Source: JASSUD01 sp031963445
GTDB taxonomy: Bacteria > Pseudomonadota > Gammaproteobacteria > Burkholderiales > Burkholderiaceae
Assembly (NCBI GenBank): GCA_031963445.1
Contig: JASSUH010000001.1
Location: forward strand, 1,736,001 to 1,800,000
DNA length: 64,000 nucleotides
Direction of reading: 5' to 3'
Shown: positions 42,721-52,230 of the stretch, piece after piece
How the letters are laid out: each line of letters opens with the position of its first letter
Position numbering within the stretch: the first letter of the stretch is position 1
The notes under the pieces: model-generated
The model's input: only the letters and a program-made list of their open reading frames with translations
The model's database searches: none
What the model was told of the DNA's origin: nothing
Translations under genes and position numbers: made by a program

Positions 42721-45700
42721 TTAAGCGGCAAAACGAGGCCCTTGAAACCGTGATTGGGGTGGTTCATCCTCGTCATCTCCAGTCTTATCTTCTTCGCCCA
42801 CTAATTCAGGCAGCAATTTCTTAGCTAGCGCCGCATCAACATAGAAAGATTGGCAGCAATGATTAACCAATGCATTGATCACTTCTTCCATCTTCTCAAT
42901 ATCAACCGTCACGCTCATACTCGTGCGGTTGCCCACGAAATCTCCTGTTATTTTTATTAACGCGAGATTGGAAAAAACGATTCCACCTTGCAGATTAGAA
43001 CCACTCGTTTTAATCACGAACGAAGCGGGTCGGCTACCTTCAAAAATGATCTGACACGATTTACTATCAAGGCTTGGAGAGCCGAATAAATGCACATCTT
43101 CGCCTTGCGTAAATGCCTTTTTGAGAAAAATAGGGAGTTGTTGACGATTTAAATGTATCGGCACGCGCATGACATCATCCAAGGTAACACGAGAGCGTAA
43201 AACAACGGCACGATGCCTAGCCCCTGTTTCATCCGTAAAAATCGCTGCGGTACCTAAATTTTGTTCAACCGCTAACTGCAACGCAGCAAAGAGATTGCCG
43301 GTCAACACATAGCGCATGAATGTAGTCTTACCCGGTTTTGCTACGTCATATGCCTTAAGGGGATTATGGAAATCGCCACCCAGTGAATACCAAGGTGTAA
43401 ATAGAGGATCGCCAATCAGTTGATTAAGCGTGAACTCTTGTGGTTTTTCACTTCCAGGCACGGCCACACGAATTTTGTATTGTCCAAGAAGATGTGCTTG
43501 CTCACGTAGTGGGGGCGGCGTGAAACTAATAATCATGCCCTCCTCACTCGCATCTTCTTCCTTCCCAGTAAAGTGAATAATCGAACCAGGCATAAGCGAA
43601 GGCAAACGCTTCTTTAGCCATGCTTGTCGGCTGGCTGAATGCTTAATTGGATTGGGTGTCTGTGAAGCAGTCGCCTCTTCGACGCTCTCGAATTGAGGTA
43701 ATGATTGCAGTGAGTGCTGCTTTACTTTTTCAAAGCGCTCATCAATATCCTTGAGCATACTCGCACACTCTATACGACATTTATTATGTGGACTTTTACT
43801 TTCAGCATGTTCAATGAGCGTAAAGCGATTGTCGCTTCCAACTAAAAACTGTCGAGCTGTTTCAATACTACGAAGCATGTCGTCAGATGAATATGGCTTA
43901 ACTTCTTTCTCCCACTCGATGCGAGCAAGGTACACCGGCAAATCAAACACAGAGCCGCTATCTTTATTGCCTGCGCGAAACACCTTTTGTTCGACAATCT
44001 TTGCGCGCCAATCCCATACAGAGGTTTGAAATGGGTCAGTACCTCGTGATCTGAGTTCTTCTACCGTCTCCTCAAAAACGCGGGTCAGCTCTTCATAAGC
44101 TTCTTTTTGCTTAGCAACTGGCAGTAAAGCAATACGACCTGTTAATTTATTAGCGAAATAGGCTTCCTGAGCGCTGTCCACCTCTGCTGCCGGATTAATA
44201 TCCAGTAAGGCTGCCACATCTGGATTTTCCTCAAGATACCGGCGGCAAATCTCGTCCCCTACCCGATTTAAAATATCTGGCACATCTCGTATTTCGGCTT
44301 GATTACTTCGATTGGATTGCGTGTTAGCAGAAAGTTTTCGCAATTTTTCATTTTGCATCGCCATCACACGTTTTTCAGACGTCAGCTGCGTCATGATTGA
44401 TGTAATGCGCGGTACATTGACTTGATTACGACGATTAACACGACCAAAGAATTGCACACGCTCAGACACATTGTTAGCAATTTGGGCTTCAATCAACTCA
44501 CGCTGGCGTTGATCGGCAAATGTGGCGCTCGCATGTAAAGAGAGACCTGTTGCTCCAGCGCGCGTCAAAATAATGGCATCTAATCGACCATTATTAAAAT
44601 CAGACAAGGTTTGTAATCGTTGATCGGGCCGAATATTGACCGTAATCTTTCCCGCGTCACTAGCATCAGGCTCGGTGTAAAACAAACGGCCAGAAATCTC
44701 ACCGCAAGTAAAACCGACTTCAGTTAGCTTCTGGCGCAACGTATCGAGGGGAGAGACAGAAATGTCGGGAAGTGTGGCAATTTTGGTAGCGATACTATCG
44801 ATCATGGCTTGAATGGCCCTAGCCTCTTCACTACTTTTAGCTAGATCAAACACATGTTCATAATGCCCATGACCATAATCGTCACGCATATAAATGCGTT
44901 GAAGCTTCTGCGCAATGCGATTCATCACATCTCGAAAAGTCAGCGCATCCACACTACGGTCAGCTGATGATAGGTCGATATCTATTTTCTGGCTTTCAGT
45001 CACCGCCTCTTTTAACAATGACTCAAAGGTTTGCTCAAGCACAATCACAGGCTTGCGACCTTCACGTAGTGCCTTCACTGCTTGATCAGCGACTTTATCG
45101 ATCTTTATCGCTAAAGAGAATTGCCGCAAGATGTTGTAAAGGCGCGAGCCAAAGCCTGTGTAAGATACACCCATACGATTACCGCGACGTACTTCTTCCG
45201 GTAATGCTTCGAGTCGTTTTTTTATCTCCTTGTGCTTACGATTTGTAATGCGCGAAACATCCCCTGAGAAGTAGCACATCTCACGCAACACTTCGCTTAA
45301 CGCATCAGCCCATGCTTCATCGCGCTCCTGGGTTTCTTCTGCTGCTACCGTTTCAAATTCAAGTTGCGACAAATCATGTTCACGGCGAATAAACACCCCT
45401 TCTTCAGCCAGCATGGCTGACAAAATTTCCTGCAAAGGCTCGCCTCCAGCAGCGAGCGTGTCAGCGATGGATACGGTAGGCATATCCTCTGGAAATACTT
45501 TGGCGTAAGCACGCATATTCTTCGCATTTTTGGCAAAGGTCGCACTTGAATAAATACAAGCACTCGCTTTATCAACTGCTAGGCCAATATTGTCAGCGAT
45601 GTTCGATTCCCCTGCTGCCACATGCGATTCATCTATTAACAACACTGCACCCTGAGCCGCAGCCGGTAGCCAGCTCGATTTTTGACTTTTTGAATTAGGC

Positions 45701-47934
45701 CGATTGAATTGTGAGTAAGTCGCCAACATCAAGTTATAGCCAGAATCTTCTAGGGCCGCATCATCATTGAGTAAAGTTTTAATCACGCTAGGTTTCGTGG
45801 CAGATACTTCAACTTGATACGTATCCATATTACGTATCGACTCACCATCATTGACAATCAGCGGCGTGAAAAGCTGATGTGAATCGATATCTTTAAGATC
45901 ACGCCAAAAATCTGAGAAAAGATTGGCTTTTTCCGTCAAAAATATGACTGGCTTCTGATTCAATATGGCATAACGTGCTAAAGCCGCAAGTACTCGCCCT
46001 TTACCCTGCCCTGTTTGATCACCATTGATAAATCCTCGCCCTTCTTCCATGCGCTTAATCGCCAGTGCAATCGCATCCACCTGCTCAGCTGAAAAAGCCA
46101 ACTCCATTTCTTCAGCGCTAAACTGTAATTTTTCGGCAACGTAACTATCGACATCAGTACCAATCTCCTCGACTAATTTCGCCAGCGCACGTCGCACAGG
46201 TTCCTCAAGATTACGAGGAATCATGGCTGTAAGCTCGTTCAGTTTTGAGGCTGGCAAATAAAGGGTTTGATAATCGTTGACCCCAGCAGGGGCGGTGTGG
46301 ATGACTGACTGCGAGACTGCCTTTTCCTTTACTGACTCTGTCTTCTTTTCATTTTCAATAAGGCGATATGGCTTTTGAGTAGTCGGTGTGGGGATAGATA
46401 GCCTGCTTAGTGCTTCGCTATCGCTTTTTGAAGGTTCAATCGATAATGGAATCAGCGTAAGCCGCTTGACGAGTGCCTGGGTGTTTGCCCATAACGCATC
46501 CCAAGTATGAATTACGGGCAAACGCTCGCCTAAGCGAAATGCTTTTGATTTCAAAGCCTCCTGGGCTTCTTGCGGGAAGCGACGGCGACCGACCGTAACA
46601 AGTCGCACCGGATACGCAGCACCTTGTTTACGATAAAGCGTTCCATCTAGTTCGACAGCCTCTTCTATCTCGTAATGGTCGGCGAGCCAAGCAAAGAATT
46701 TTTGACTGCTGCCAGCAATTTTTCCCTGCTCCTTCAGATTTTCATAATCAGCGCCAATGATAAAAACAGCGCGTCCATTATCTGCACGCTGCTTAAGCGC
46801 ATGTAAAACAATTAAATGATCAATGCGATAACACTTAAGATCTTCAAAGAGAGTAGGAGTGGGTAAGCTACCAAAAGGCGGATTAGCTATGACCAAATCA
46901 AAATTATTATCAAGCGTGCTAGCGATGCTCAAAATATCGCCTGTTATCAGCTGCAACCCCTCGCGCAATATACTGACTTGTGCAACACGATCTGAATCGA
47001 TTTCAACTCCTGTAATCTGAGTCTCACTAGGCAACGCCGTTACTAGGCTACCGTTACCGATAGTCGGCTCTAACACTTTCTCCCCTGCGGTGTCACCCAG
47101 AATATGTTGCATGGCAATAGCAATAGGCAGGGGCGTTGAATACTGTTGATTTTGAATAGAAGTAGAAGTACGAAAAGCCAATGTCGGTTGATGCTCATCC
47201 AATGTCACCGCCAACTTAAATGCCCCTTCATCGGCAGCATGATGTCGCGTGAACAAACAGCGTTGCATCGCGGCTTCAATGGCTTCTTGTACGATGCGTA
47301 ACCTTTTGTCTGCTACAGTTAGCGCACTTGGCTCTCCATATACCACGCTTGCAAAGTAACGCACATCGCTCGAATTCATATGGCGACCGGCTAGCATTTC
47401 ACCCACAAAGCCATCCGCGCACAGCGCTAAAGCTTGAGGGGTGGGCGCACGTAAAAAATGAGCGACTAGTCCAGCTGATGCCTCTTCGTCTCCTGCGATT
47501 GGGACTGTCCTATCACGCTCATACGAAATGCTTCCATCTTCAGCCGTGACATAGCGCGAGCCATCATGATCGACATGTACAGGATTCCCCAATCTGTTGT
47601 GGCCGATCACTACATGCTTTTGGACTTGCTTCTGAGTCTCGGATACCTGCCCCTTTATACGCATCCATAAGGATGAAGAAGGCATGTCGCAAATTTGAAG
47701 GCTCGGAAATATTTCGCGTAGTGCTTTGGTTTGAAAACCTGTTCCCCCTCGGATAAGTGTGCGGCCTGAGCGCGAAGGCTCAAAACCCAAAGCTTGTAAC
47801 GCAAGCCACTTCTGCGAATTTGGCACAACTCCCAATAAGACAAGATTGACTGTCTTATCCGTTAATCGAAAAAGTTTCAGCTCGACGCCATGCGCGGACA
47901 AATCAAGCCATTTAGTCGTTTGAGAGGGTGGCAT
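42721..47934 (-). CDS. giant adenine-methylase plus strawberry-notch-type helicase protein
   Basis: 1737 residues. About 285-355 hold an N6-adenine methyltransferase core: VLEPTIGNGSLV (SAM site), GVEID, and LVIANPPFG (catalytic NPPF). From about 600 follows a superfamily 2 helicase: FINGDQTGQGKGR (Walker A-like), LLIDESHVAAGESN (DESH box), and ARVGATG-like RAGATGLSLHAS with RVQFFGRVNRRNQV (motif VI), the strawberry-notch pattern. The C-terminal 500 residues are unassigned. Such fusions occur on plasmids and phages; phage P1 DarB, which protects incoming DNA from restriction, has a comparable methylase-helicase make-up, so an anti-restriction or DNA-entry role is plausible. Confidence 0.85.
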   Translation of the reverse strand: MPPSQTTKWLDLSAHGVELKLFRLTDKTVNLVLLGVVPNSQKWLALQALGFEPSRSGRTLIRGGTGFQTKALREIFPSLQICDMPSSSLWMRIKGQVSETQKQVQKHVVIGHNRLGNPVHVDHDGSRYVTAEDGSISYERDRTVPIAGDEEASAGLVAHFLRAPTPQALALCADGFVGEMLAGRHMNSSDVRYFASVVYGEPSALTVADKRLRIVQEAIEAAMQRCLFTRHHAADEGAFKLAVTLDEHQPTLAFRTSTSIQNQQYSTPLPIAIAMQHILGDTAGEKVLEPTIGNGSLVTALPSETQITGVEIDSDRVAQVSILREGLQLITGDILSIASTLDNNFDLVIANPPFGSLPTPTLFEDLKCYRIDHLIVLHALKQRADNGRAVFIIGADYENLKEQGKIAGSSQKFFAWLADHYEIEEAVELDGTLYRKQGAAYPVRLVTVGRRRFPQEAQEALKSKAFRLGERLPVIHTWDALWANTQALVKRLTLIPLSIEPSKSDSEALSRLSIPTPTTQKPYRLIENEKKTESVKEKAVSQSVIHTAPAGVNDYQTLYLPASKLNELTAMIPRNLEEPVRRALAKLVEEIGTDVDSYVAEKLQFSAEEMELAFSAEQVDAIALAIKRMEEGRGFINGDQTGQGKGRVLAALARYAILNQKPVIFLTEKANLFSDFWRDLKDIDSHQLFTPLIVNDGESIRNMDTYQVEVSATKPSVIKTLLNDDAALEDSGYNLMLATYSQFNRPNSKSQKSSWLPAAAQGAVLLIDESHVAAGESNIADNIGLAVDKASACIYSSATFAKNAKNMRAYAKVFPEDMPTVSIADTLAAGGEPLQEILSAMLAEEGVFIRREHDLSQLEFETVAAEETQERDEAWADALSEVLREMCYFSGDVSRITNRKHKEIKKRLEALPEEVRRGNRMGVSYTGFGSRLYNILRQFSLAIKIDKVADQAVKALREGRKPVIVLEQTFESLLKEAVTESQKIDIDLSSADRSVDALTFRDVMNRIAQKLQRIYMRDDYGHGHYEHVFDLAKSSEEARAIQAMIDSIATKIATLPDISVSPLDTLRQKLTEVGFTCGEISGRLFYTEPDASDAGKITVNIRPDQRLQTLSDFNNGRLDAIILTRAGATGLSLHASATFADQRQRELIEAQIANNVSERVQFFGRVNRRNQVNVPRITSIMTQLTSEKRVMAMQNEKLRKLSANTQSNRSNQAEIRDVPDILNRVGDEICRRYLEENPDVAALLDINPAAEVDSAQEAYFANKLTGRIALLPVAKQKEAYEELTRVFEETVEELRSRGTDPFQTSVWDWRAKIVEQKVFRAGNKDSGSVFDLPVYLARIEWEKEVKPYSSDDMLRSIETARQFLVGSDNRFTLIEHAESKSPHNKCRIECASMLKDIDERFEKVKQHSLQSLPQFESVEEATASQTPNPIKHSASRQAWLKKRLPSLMPGSIIHFTGKEEDASEEGMIISFTPPPLREQAHLLGQYKIRVAVPGSEKPQEFTLNQLIGDPLFTPWYSLGGDFHNPLKAYDVAKPGKTTFMRYVLTGNLFAALQLAVEQNLGTAAIFTDETGARHRAVVLRSRVTLDDVMRVPIHLNRQQLPIFLKKAFTQGEDVHLFGSPSLDSKSCQIIFEGSRPASFVIKTSGSNLQGGIVFSNLALIKITGDFVGNRTSMSVTVDIEKMEEVINALVNHCCQSFYVDAALAKKLLPELVGEEDKTGDDEDEPPQSRFQGPRFAA

Positions 47935-48012
47935 AGTCAGCCTGCTCAGTGAATATCGTAACCTTCAAAAAGCTACGCGATTAACCCGCGAACTTTTTCT
48001 TACCTCGTCTCG

Positions 48013-49254
48013 CTACATACGCATGCGTGGTGCAGGTTGACTAACTTGTGGTGGTGCCGTCTCGGCCGAAAGCTGTTCATTGACGACATCATCGATTTCA
48101 AAACCCATATCCTCTTCAGAGACGTCGGCGACTTCTATACTCGGCTCATTAGGATGTGGCTGTTCTTGATCTTCAAACGTGACAATAGGATGGCCAGCTA
48201 TGAAATGAGGGGTATAGGTATCACGCGCATGGAAAAGGAAAGGCTTATTTGAAAGCGGCCCAGCGGCAGAAAATACATGCCACCCTCCTTTTGTTGGATG
48301 TAAAACAAGATAAGACTCGGTAAAACCTGTCTCTTTATCCGACTCTGTGGAAAAGCGATAGGAACGATTAATTTGTTCAAGACTCCGCTCACTGTTTTTG
48401 TTTTCAAACGATGCTTTAGTGTGCGGACCAAGGGTAATACGCGTACCCGGTATCACTTCAACGAGCAAATCTTGATGTTTAGCCAATTCGGCAATTTTTT
48501 TACCCACCTCCATCTTCAAAACACACGCAGCAGCCTGCTCCGGTGTATCGAGCGTATATTGATTAGTCGTGGGATCGATGTGTCCTGGCAGTGGAAATTC
48601 AAAAGCCTTCGTCTCATCTTCGTGAGCTAAGCGCACCAGCACAATTGGCTGCCCCTTAATACTGTCTGCTCCTTTAAATGCCATCTTTAAAGCACTGGAC
48701 AGATCTTCAGCTGAGTGGACTCGTTGCGCGCTATCTGAAAACAATGCCGTTGCGCTAGCAGATGCGTATGTCTGCCCCTCACGTTTTTTATATTTAATGG
48801 GATTAACACGTAGCATAATCTTAGGCAAAACCTGACTATGCCCAGGATATTTAGACGCCGACTTGAGCCAACGGGCATTGACCGTGCCATTCTCCTCTGT
48901 ATAAGAACCTTGCACGATAATGGTGCCACCTGGCTCAGTTTTAGCTTTGATGCCTTGGAGCATTTGTTTGCGCATTTCATCGCTAGGCAGACTTTTTAAC
49001 AGTGTCGAAATTTCTCCCTTTTCTGCCACAAAATCTTTGATTTCAGCACGCGGGGCTTTAAGCGGCCCAGTGTAAGGACGCAACACCACGGTCACTTCTT
49101 TACCCGTATCCAAACGAATACCCTCTATCGCATCACGACTTTTGCTATCTTGACTATAACGGACGACTTCTAACGCAAAATTCTCTAAGGGTTTCCTTTC
49201 ACTTTTTTCAACACCGATATCATTTTCCTGAATCGCATCTAATCTTGACATCAC
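48013..49254 (-). CDS. hypothetical 413-residue protein between pilV and the helicase gene
   Basis: A soluble protein with beta-rich segments (TGKEVTVVLRPYTGP, GGTIIVQGSYTEENGTVNARW), no signal peptide, and an acidic disordered tail (VEVADVSEEDMGFEIDD region to PRMRM). It lies in the long minus-strand run from dotD to topB. I do not recognise the family. ATG at 49254 and 49251 both follow AGGGAGATTG. A DNA-transfer or plasmid-maintenance role is only suggested by position. Confidence 0.72.
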   Translation of the reverse strand: MMSRLDAIQENDIGVEKSERKPLENFALEVVRYSQDSKSRDAIEGIRLDTGKEVTVVLRPYTGPLKAPRAEIKDFVAEKGEISTLLKSLPSDEMRKQMLQGIKAKTEPGGTIIVQGSYTEENGTVNARWLKSASKYPGHSQVLPKIMLRVNPIKYKKREGQTYASASATALFSDSAQRVHSAEDLSSALKMAFKGADSIKGQPIVLVRLAHEDETKAFEFPLPGHIDPTTNQYTLDTPEQAAACVLKMEVGKKIAELAKHQDLLVEVIPGTRITLGPHTKASFENKNSERSLEQINRSYRFSTESDKETGFTESYLVLHPTKGGWHVFSAAGPLSNKPFLFHARDTYTPHFIAGHPIVTFEDQEQPHPNEPSIEVADVSEEDMGFEIDDVVNEQLSAETAPPQVSQPAPRMRM

Positions 49255-49303
49255 AATCTCCCTCTTAAAGGTGCGCCTTTATAGCGCGAGATGATAGATT
49301 TCC

Positions 49304-50449
49304 TTATTTGCAATAAACGGCATTCCACTTGGTCGAATAAAGTATCTGGCATCGCTCAGCATCAGCACATGCCTCACAAAATGGCTTCATATTGCTTCCC
49401 CAACCGGTCGGCAACTTACAGCGCAATCCATCCTCACCGAGCGCTTCTCGTTCTATCCAATTTTTCGCAAGCGGTATTTGCCCCACCGGACACTCACGGT
49501 TTGAGCCGTAATAGATTCGAGAGGTATCGCCTGCTGGCTGCCACATCCCTTGTTGGCAAGAGAGCAATAAACCCTCTTCATCTCGACTCACCAATCCATT
49601 AGGTTCGCAATACTCTCGAAGACGAGCGATGCCATCGATTTGAATATACTCACCCGCTGATAAACGCCCATCGACTTGCGTTTCCCCCTGGACGTATACG
49701 TCGCTCGTAAAGTTTGCTGACGCTGCATTCACGGCCAACACATTATTTAAGTTGTGCCGAGTGCCATCTTGACCTTTAAAATTAAGATCGCCTTCCATCG
49801 GCATCGAGCCATCTCGCCGTACAAATTGTGCGAAGCCACTCGTGCCATAACCAATACGCATCGCTAAAACGGATGGCACCTTTCCGATTGGATTGGGTGC
49901 TGACCATCCTGCATTGGGGCCGTATAACGTACCGGGTGTGAGACTGTCTGAGTACGCGCCATCTCCTCCCAATTTCTCCAGCGCCTCCCCCAACGGTTGA
50001 GCGTGGCCTGTAGCCGGGTCAGTGATAGCGCCATTGATATAAACCAACCCTGAAATATTGCAGGCGGGTGGCCTACACCCTTCTGGCACCCGTGAAATGG
50101 TTGCGGCATAGGGCAACCCGCCTAGCAGGCTCGTTGCTTGAAAATGTTGATCTACGTCCCCAATTGCTTGTAGCTCTGCAATTGTTGGCGCATAACTATT
50201 CGCCACCCCCTTAATGGGGTGTTGATTCAATAAAGCGGAGTAATGGTTGACGATATATTGGTTATAACCGTGACCAATGTTGCGTAACACGGTCCCTTGT
50301 GCGGCGCGCACTGAAGCGAGCATCTGCTGGCGTTTTATCCATAACTGCCCACTGACCGCGGCCATCGTAAACGCCGTGACAATGGCTAGCTCAATGAGCA
50401 TGATGGCGCCCCGTTGCCGAGTAAGCATCGCGTGAGAAGAAAGTGACAT
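49304..50449 (-). CDS. pilV: PilV, minor pilin/adhesin of the thin pilus
   Basis: 381 residues. The prepilin-like leader is LTRQRGAIMLIELAIVTAFT, with a hydrophobic helix after the cut. A long ectodomain follows, rich in Gly/Asn, then a cysteine-containing end (YCEPNGLVSRDEEGLLLSCQ, CPVGQIPLAKNW). PilV sits at the pilus tip and in R64 its C-terminus is switched by a shufflon to choose recipients. Here only one C-terminal version is present, with no sfx-like repeats or rci beside it. ATG 50449 has AAGAGG five bases upstream; a GTG at 50455 is the alternative. Confidence 0.87.
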   Translation of the reverse strand: MSLSSHAMLTRQRGAIMLIELAIVTAFTMAAVSGQLWIKRQQMLASVRAAQGTVLRNIGHGYNQYIVNHYSALLNQHPIKGVANSYAPTIAELQAIGDVDQHFQATSLLGGLPYAATISRVPEGCRPPACNISGLVYINGAITDPATGHAQPLGEALEKLGGDGAYSDSLTPGTLYGPNAGWSAPNPIGKVPSVLAMRIGYGTSGFAQFVRRDGSMPMEGDLNFKGQDGTRHNLNNVLAVNAASANFTSDVYVQGETQVDGRLSAGEYIQIDGIARLREYCEPNGLVSRDEEGLLLSCQQGMWQPAGDTSRIYYGSNRECPVGQIPLAKNWIEREALGEDGLRCKLPTGWGSNMKPFCEACADAERCQILYSTKWNAVYCK

Positions 50450-50476
50450 CCTCACCTCTTGGGCTAGCCTTATTTG

Positions 50477-51043
50477 CTATTTGCTGAATTGATAAACAAT
50501 TTCATTCATCTTATTTTCCTGACAAGCCGTCCCCACAGCAGCCAAATCGGCAGGTTGTCCATCTTGTTTAACAATGGTTCCATTGACCGTCACCACCCGT
50601 ACATTCTCATCAATTTTAGGAATGATGGCGCTACATTCTGCACTTGGTACGCTTTGATACGTCAAAGCAATGCCGTTATTGGCCGCCCCTCCACCAACAG
50701 TGACAGTCGCAACACTAATCTCACCACCCCAACGATTGACCAAATCTGTTGTGCCAGGCACCACACGACTTTTTAGAAAAGAACCGCCATTGACAAGAAC
50801 CTCTTGCGTCGCCCCCGCAAAGCTTGCTCGATTGCTATACATTTGTTGAATTTTGGTAATGACGACCGTTAGCTCGCCAATCTCATCATTGCTGTTAACA
50901 CCGTCAGAAGCTCTGCCTGCATTTCTTAACGTGAGAGCCAGGACAATCGACGCAATCGCTATCACAATCATAATTTCCACAAGCGACATACCCCGTTGCT
51001 TGTAAAGCGCATCTCGTTTTCTCGATAGGGTGAATGGTTTCAT
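50477..51043 (-). CDS. pilS: PilS, major type IVb prepilin
   Basis: 188 residues. Prepilin leader MKPFTLSRKRDALYKQRG, cleavage before MSLVEIMIVIAIASIVLALT with Glu at +5, then a typical globular domain ending in a Cys-containing loop. It should be the shaft subunit of the conjugative thin pilus and the substrate of the PilU-type peptidase at 15.9 kb. The ATG at 51043 has AAAGGAG seven bases upstream. Order pilR-pilS-pilV is as in IncI plasmids. Confidence 0.9.
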   Translation of the reverse strand: MKPFTLSRKRDALYKQRGMSLVEIMIVIAIASIVLALTLRNAGRASDGVNSNDEIGELTVVITKIQQMYSNRASFAGATQEVLVNGGSFLKSRVVPGTTDLVNRWGGEISVATVTVGGGAANNGIALTYQSVPSAECSAIIPKIDENVRVVTVNGTIVKQDGQPADLAAVGTACQENKMNEIVYQFSK

Positions 51044-51099
51044 ACTGACACTCCTTTGGGATGAGTTAAACAATTAAGCGATGTCTTCAACACTTCTCT

Positions 51100-52230
51100 T
51101 CACTGACGCTTGGTAATCGTCGATTGATTCAGCTCTTTTTCTAAACCACGACTTAAACCTTGTGCCGTCATCACGGTTGCGATTAATAGATAAGCCACAA
51201 AGCCCCCCAAGATAAAAAACAGCGCTATGTTTAATAGCTTGGCTGAACGCTCCACCCGCTTTGTGGCTTGCTCAATACCTCCAATCCCTAGCTTTTGAAC
51301 GACAACACTGAAGTCACCGTTACGACGACTAGCATCAATTAAGCGATTGGCTAACTCTTGGCCGAAAACACCGGTATTAAAAATTTTTCCGTAATTGCTG
51401 GTTGTCGCTAATAATTGGCGTGTCATTTTGACGATATGCCAACGAAGCCAGGGTGAGGCATAGCGCTTTAATTTGTCTAAGGCGCGCATCAGCGTCTCAC
51501 CTGAAATGAGCAGCAACCCAAGTGAAGCTAAAAAAATTGTGCCGTAATAATCACGAAATAATCGATAAGGGACATAAGCATCTAATCTCGCACGCTTAAG
51601 TCCGCTCCAACCTTGAATTGACCAAATAAACCAGGCAATGACGGCGAGAATGCCTATTAAAATCAACACACCAAAATGCCGAGTGATATAAGAGATAAAA
51701 TAAAGTGACCGACCTACCGCGTCCCAACGCTCAGGCGGTACGATTTCGCCAAAAACGGGAATCACTAAGTACGACATGATCGAGATAAAGATCAGACATA
51801 CCGTCAAAATCAGGCTTGGGCCAACCAACGCTAAGCGCATTACTTCAGTCATGCGGCGCTGATTGGCAATGGTCAACGCCAGCAGCTTGAGTCCCTGAGC
51901 CACACTATCGGTATGCTCAATAGCCGCAAGCACCATCTCATCTGTTTTAGGCACAACTCCCTGCAACATACGAGAAAGAGAACCACCTTTTTGCCCTAAG
52001 CGACTCAACATCAAAGGATAAAGGCGAGCATTCCGATCTTTTTGATGTAAAGCCCGTGCTTTTCTGATTTGAATAAACTTGGCAATGCTTTCTTTATCGG
52101 CTATCGCTTCTGCTAAATCTTCATAAAAATTTTCTCGTTTCGCACAAAAGCGGTGAATCGCCATTTTCATCACAAGCCATGCACTCGCTTCTTTCAATCG
52201 CTTTATCCAATCGACCCCATTTATTTTCAT
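51100..52230 (-). CDS. pilR: PilR, inner-membrane platform protein of the thin pilus
   Basis: 376 residues of the GspF/PilC family: paired cytoplasmic domains and membrane segments around 130-160 (LVGPSLILTVCLIFISIMSYLV), 180-205 and 335-360. It anchors the assembly ATPase PilQ and moves pilin subunits into the fibre. Its start overlaps the pilQ stop by four bases (ATGA), indicating coupled translation. Confidence 0.88.
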   Translation of the reverse strand: MKINGVDWIKRLKEASAWLVMKMAIHRFCAKRENFYEDLAEAIADKESIAKFIQIRKARALHQKDRNARLYPLMLSRLGQKGGSLSRMLQGVVPKTDEMVLAAIEHTDSVAQGLKLLALTIANQRRMTEVMRLALVGPSLILTVCLIFISIMSYLVIPVFGEIVPPERWDAVGRSLYFISYITRHFGVLILIGILAVIAWFIWSIQGWSGLKRARLDAYVPYRLFRDYYGTIFLASLGLLLISGETLMRALDKLKRYASPWLRWHIVKMTRQLLATTSNYGKIFNTGVFGQELANRLIDASRRNGDFSVVVQKLGIGGIEQATKRVERSAKLLNIALFFILGGFVAYLLIATVMTAQGLSRGLEKELNQSTITKRQ

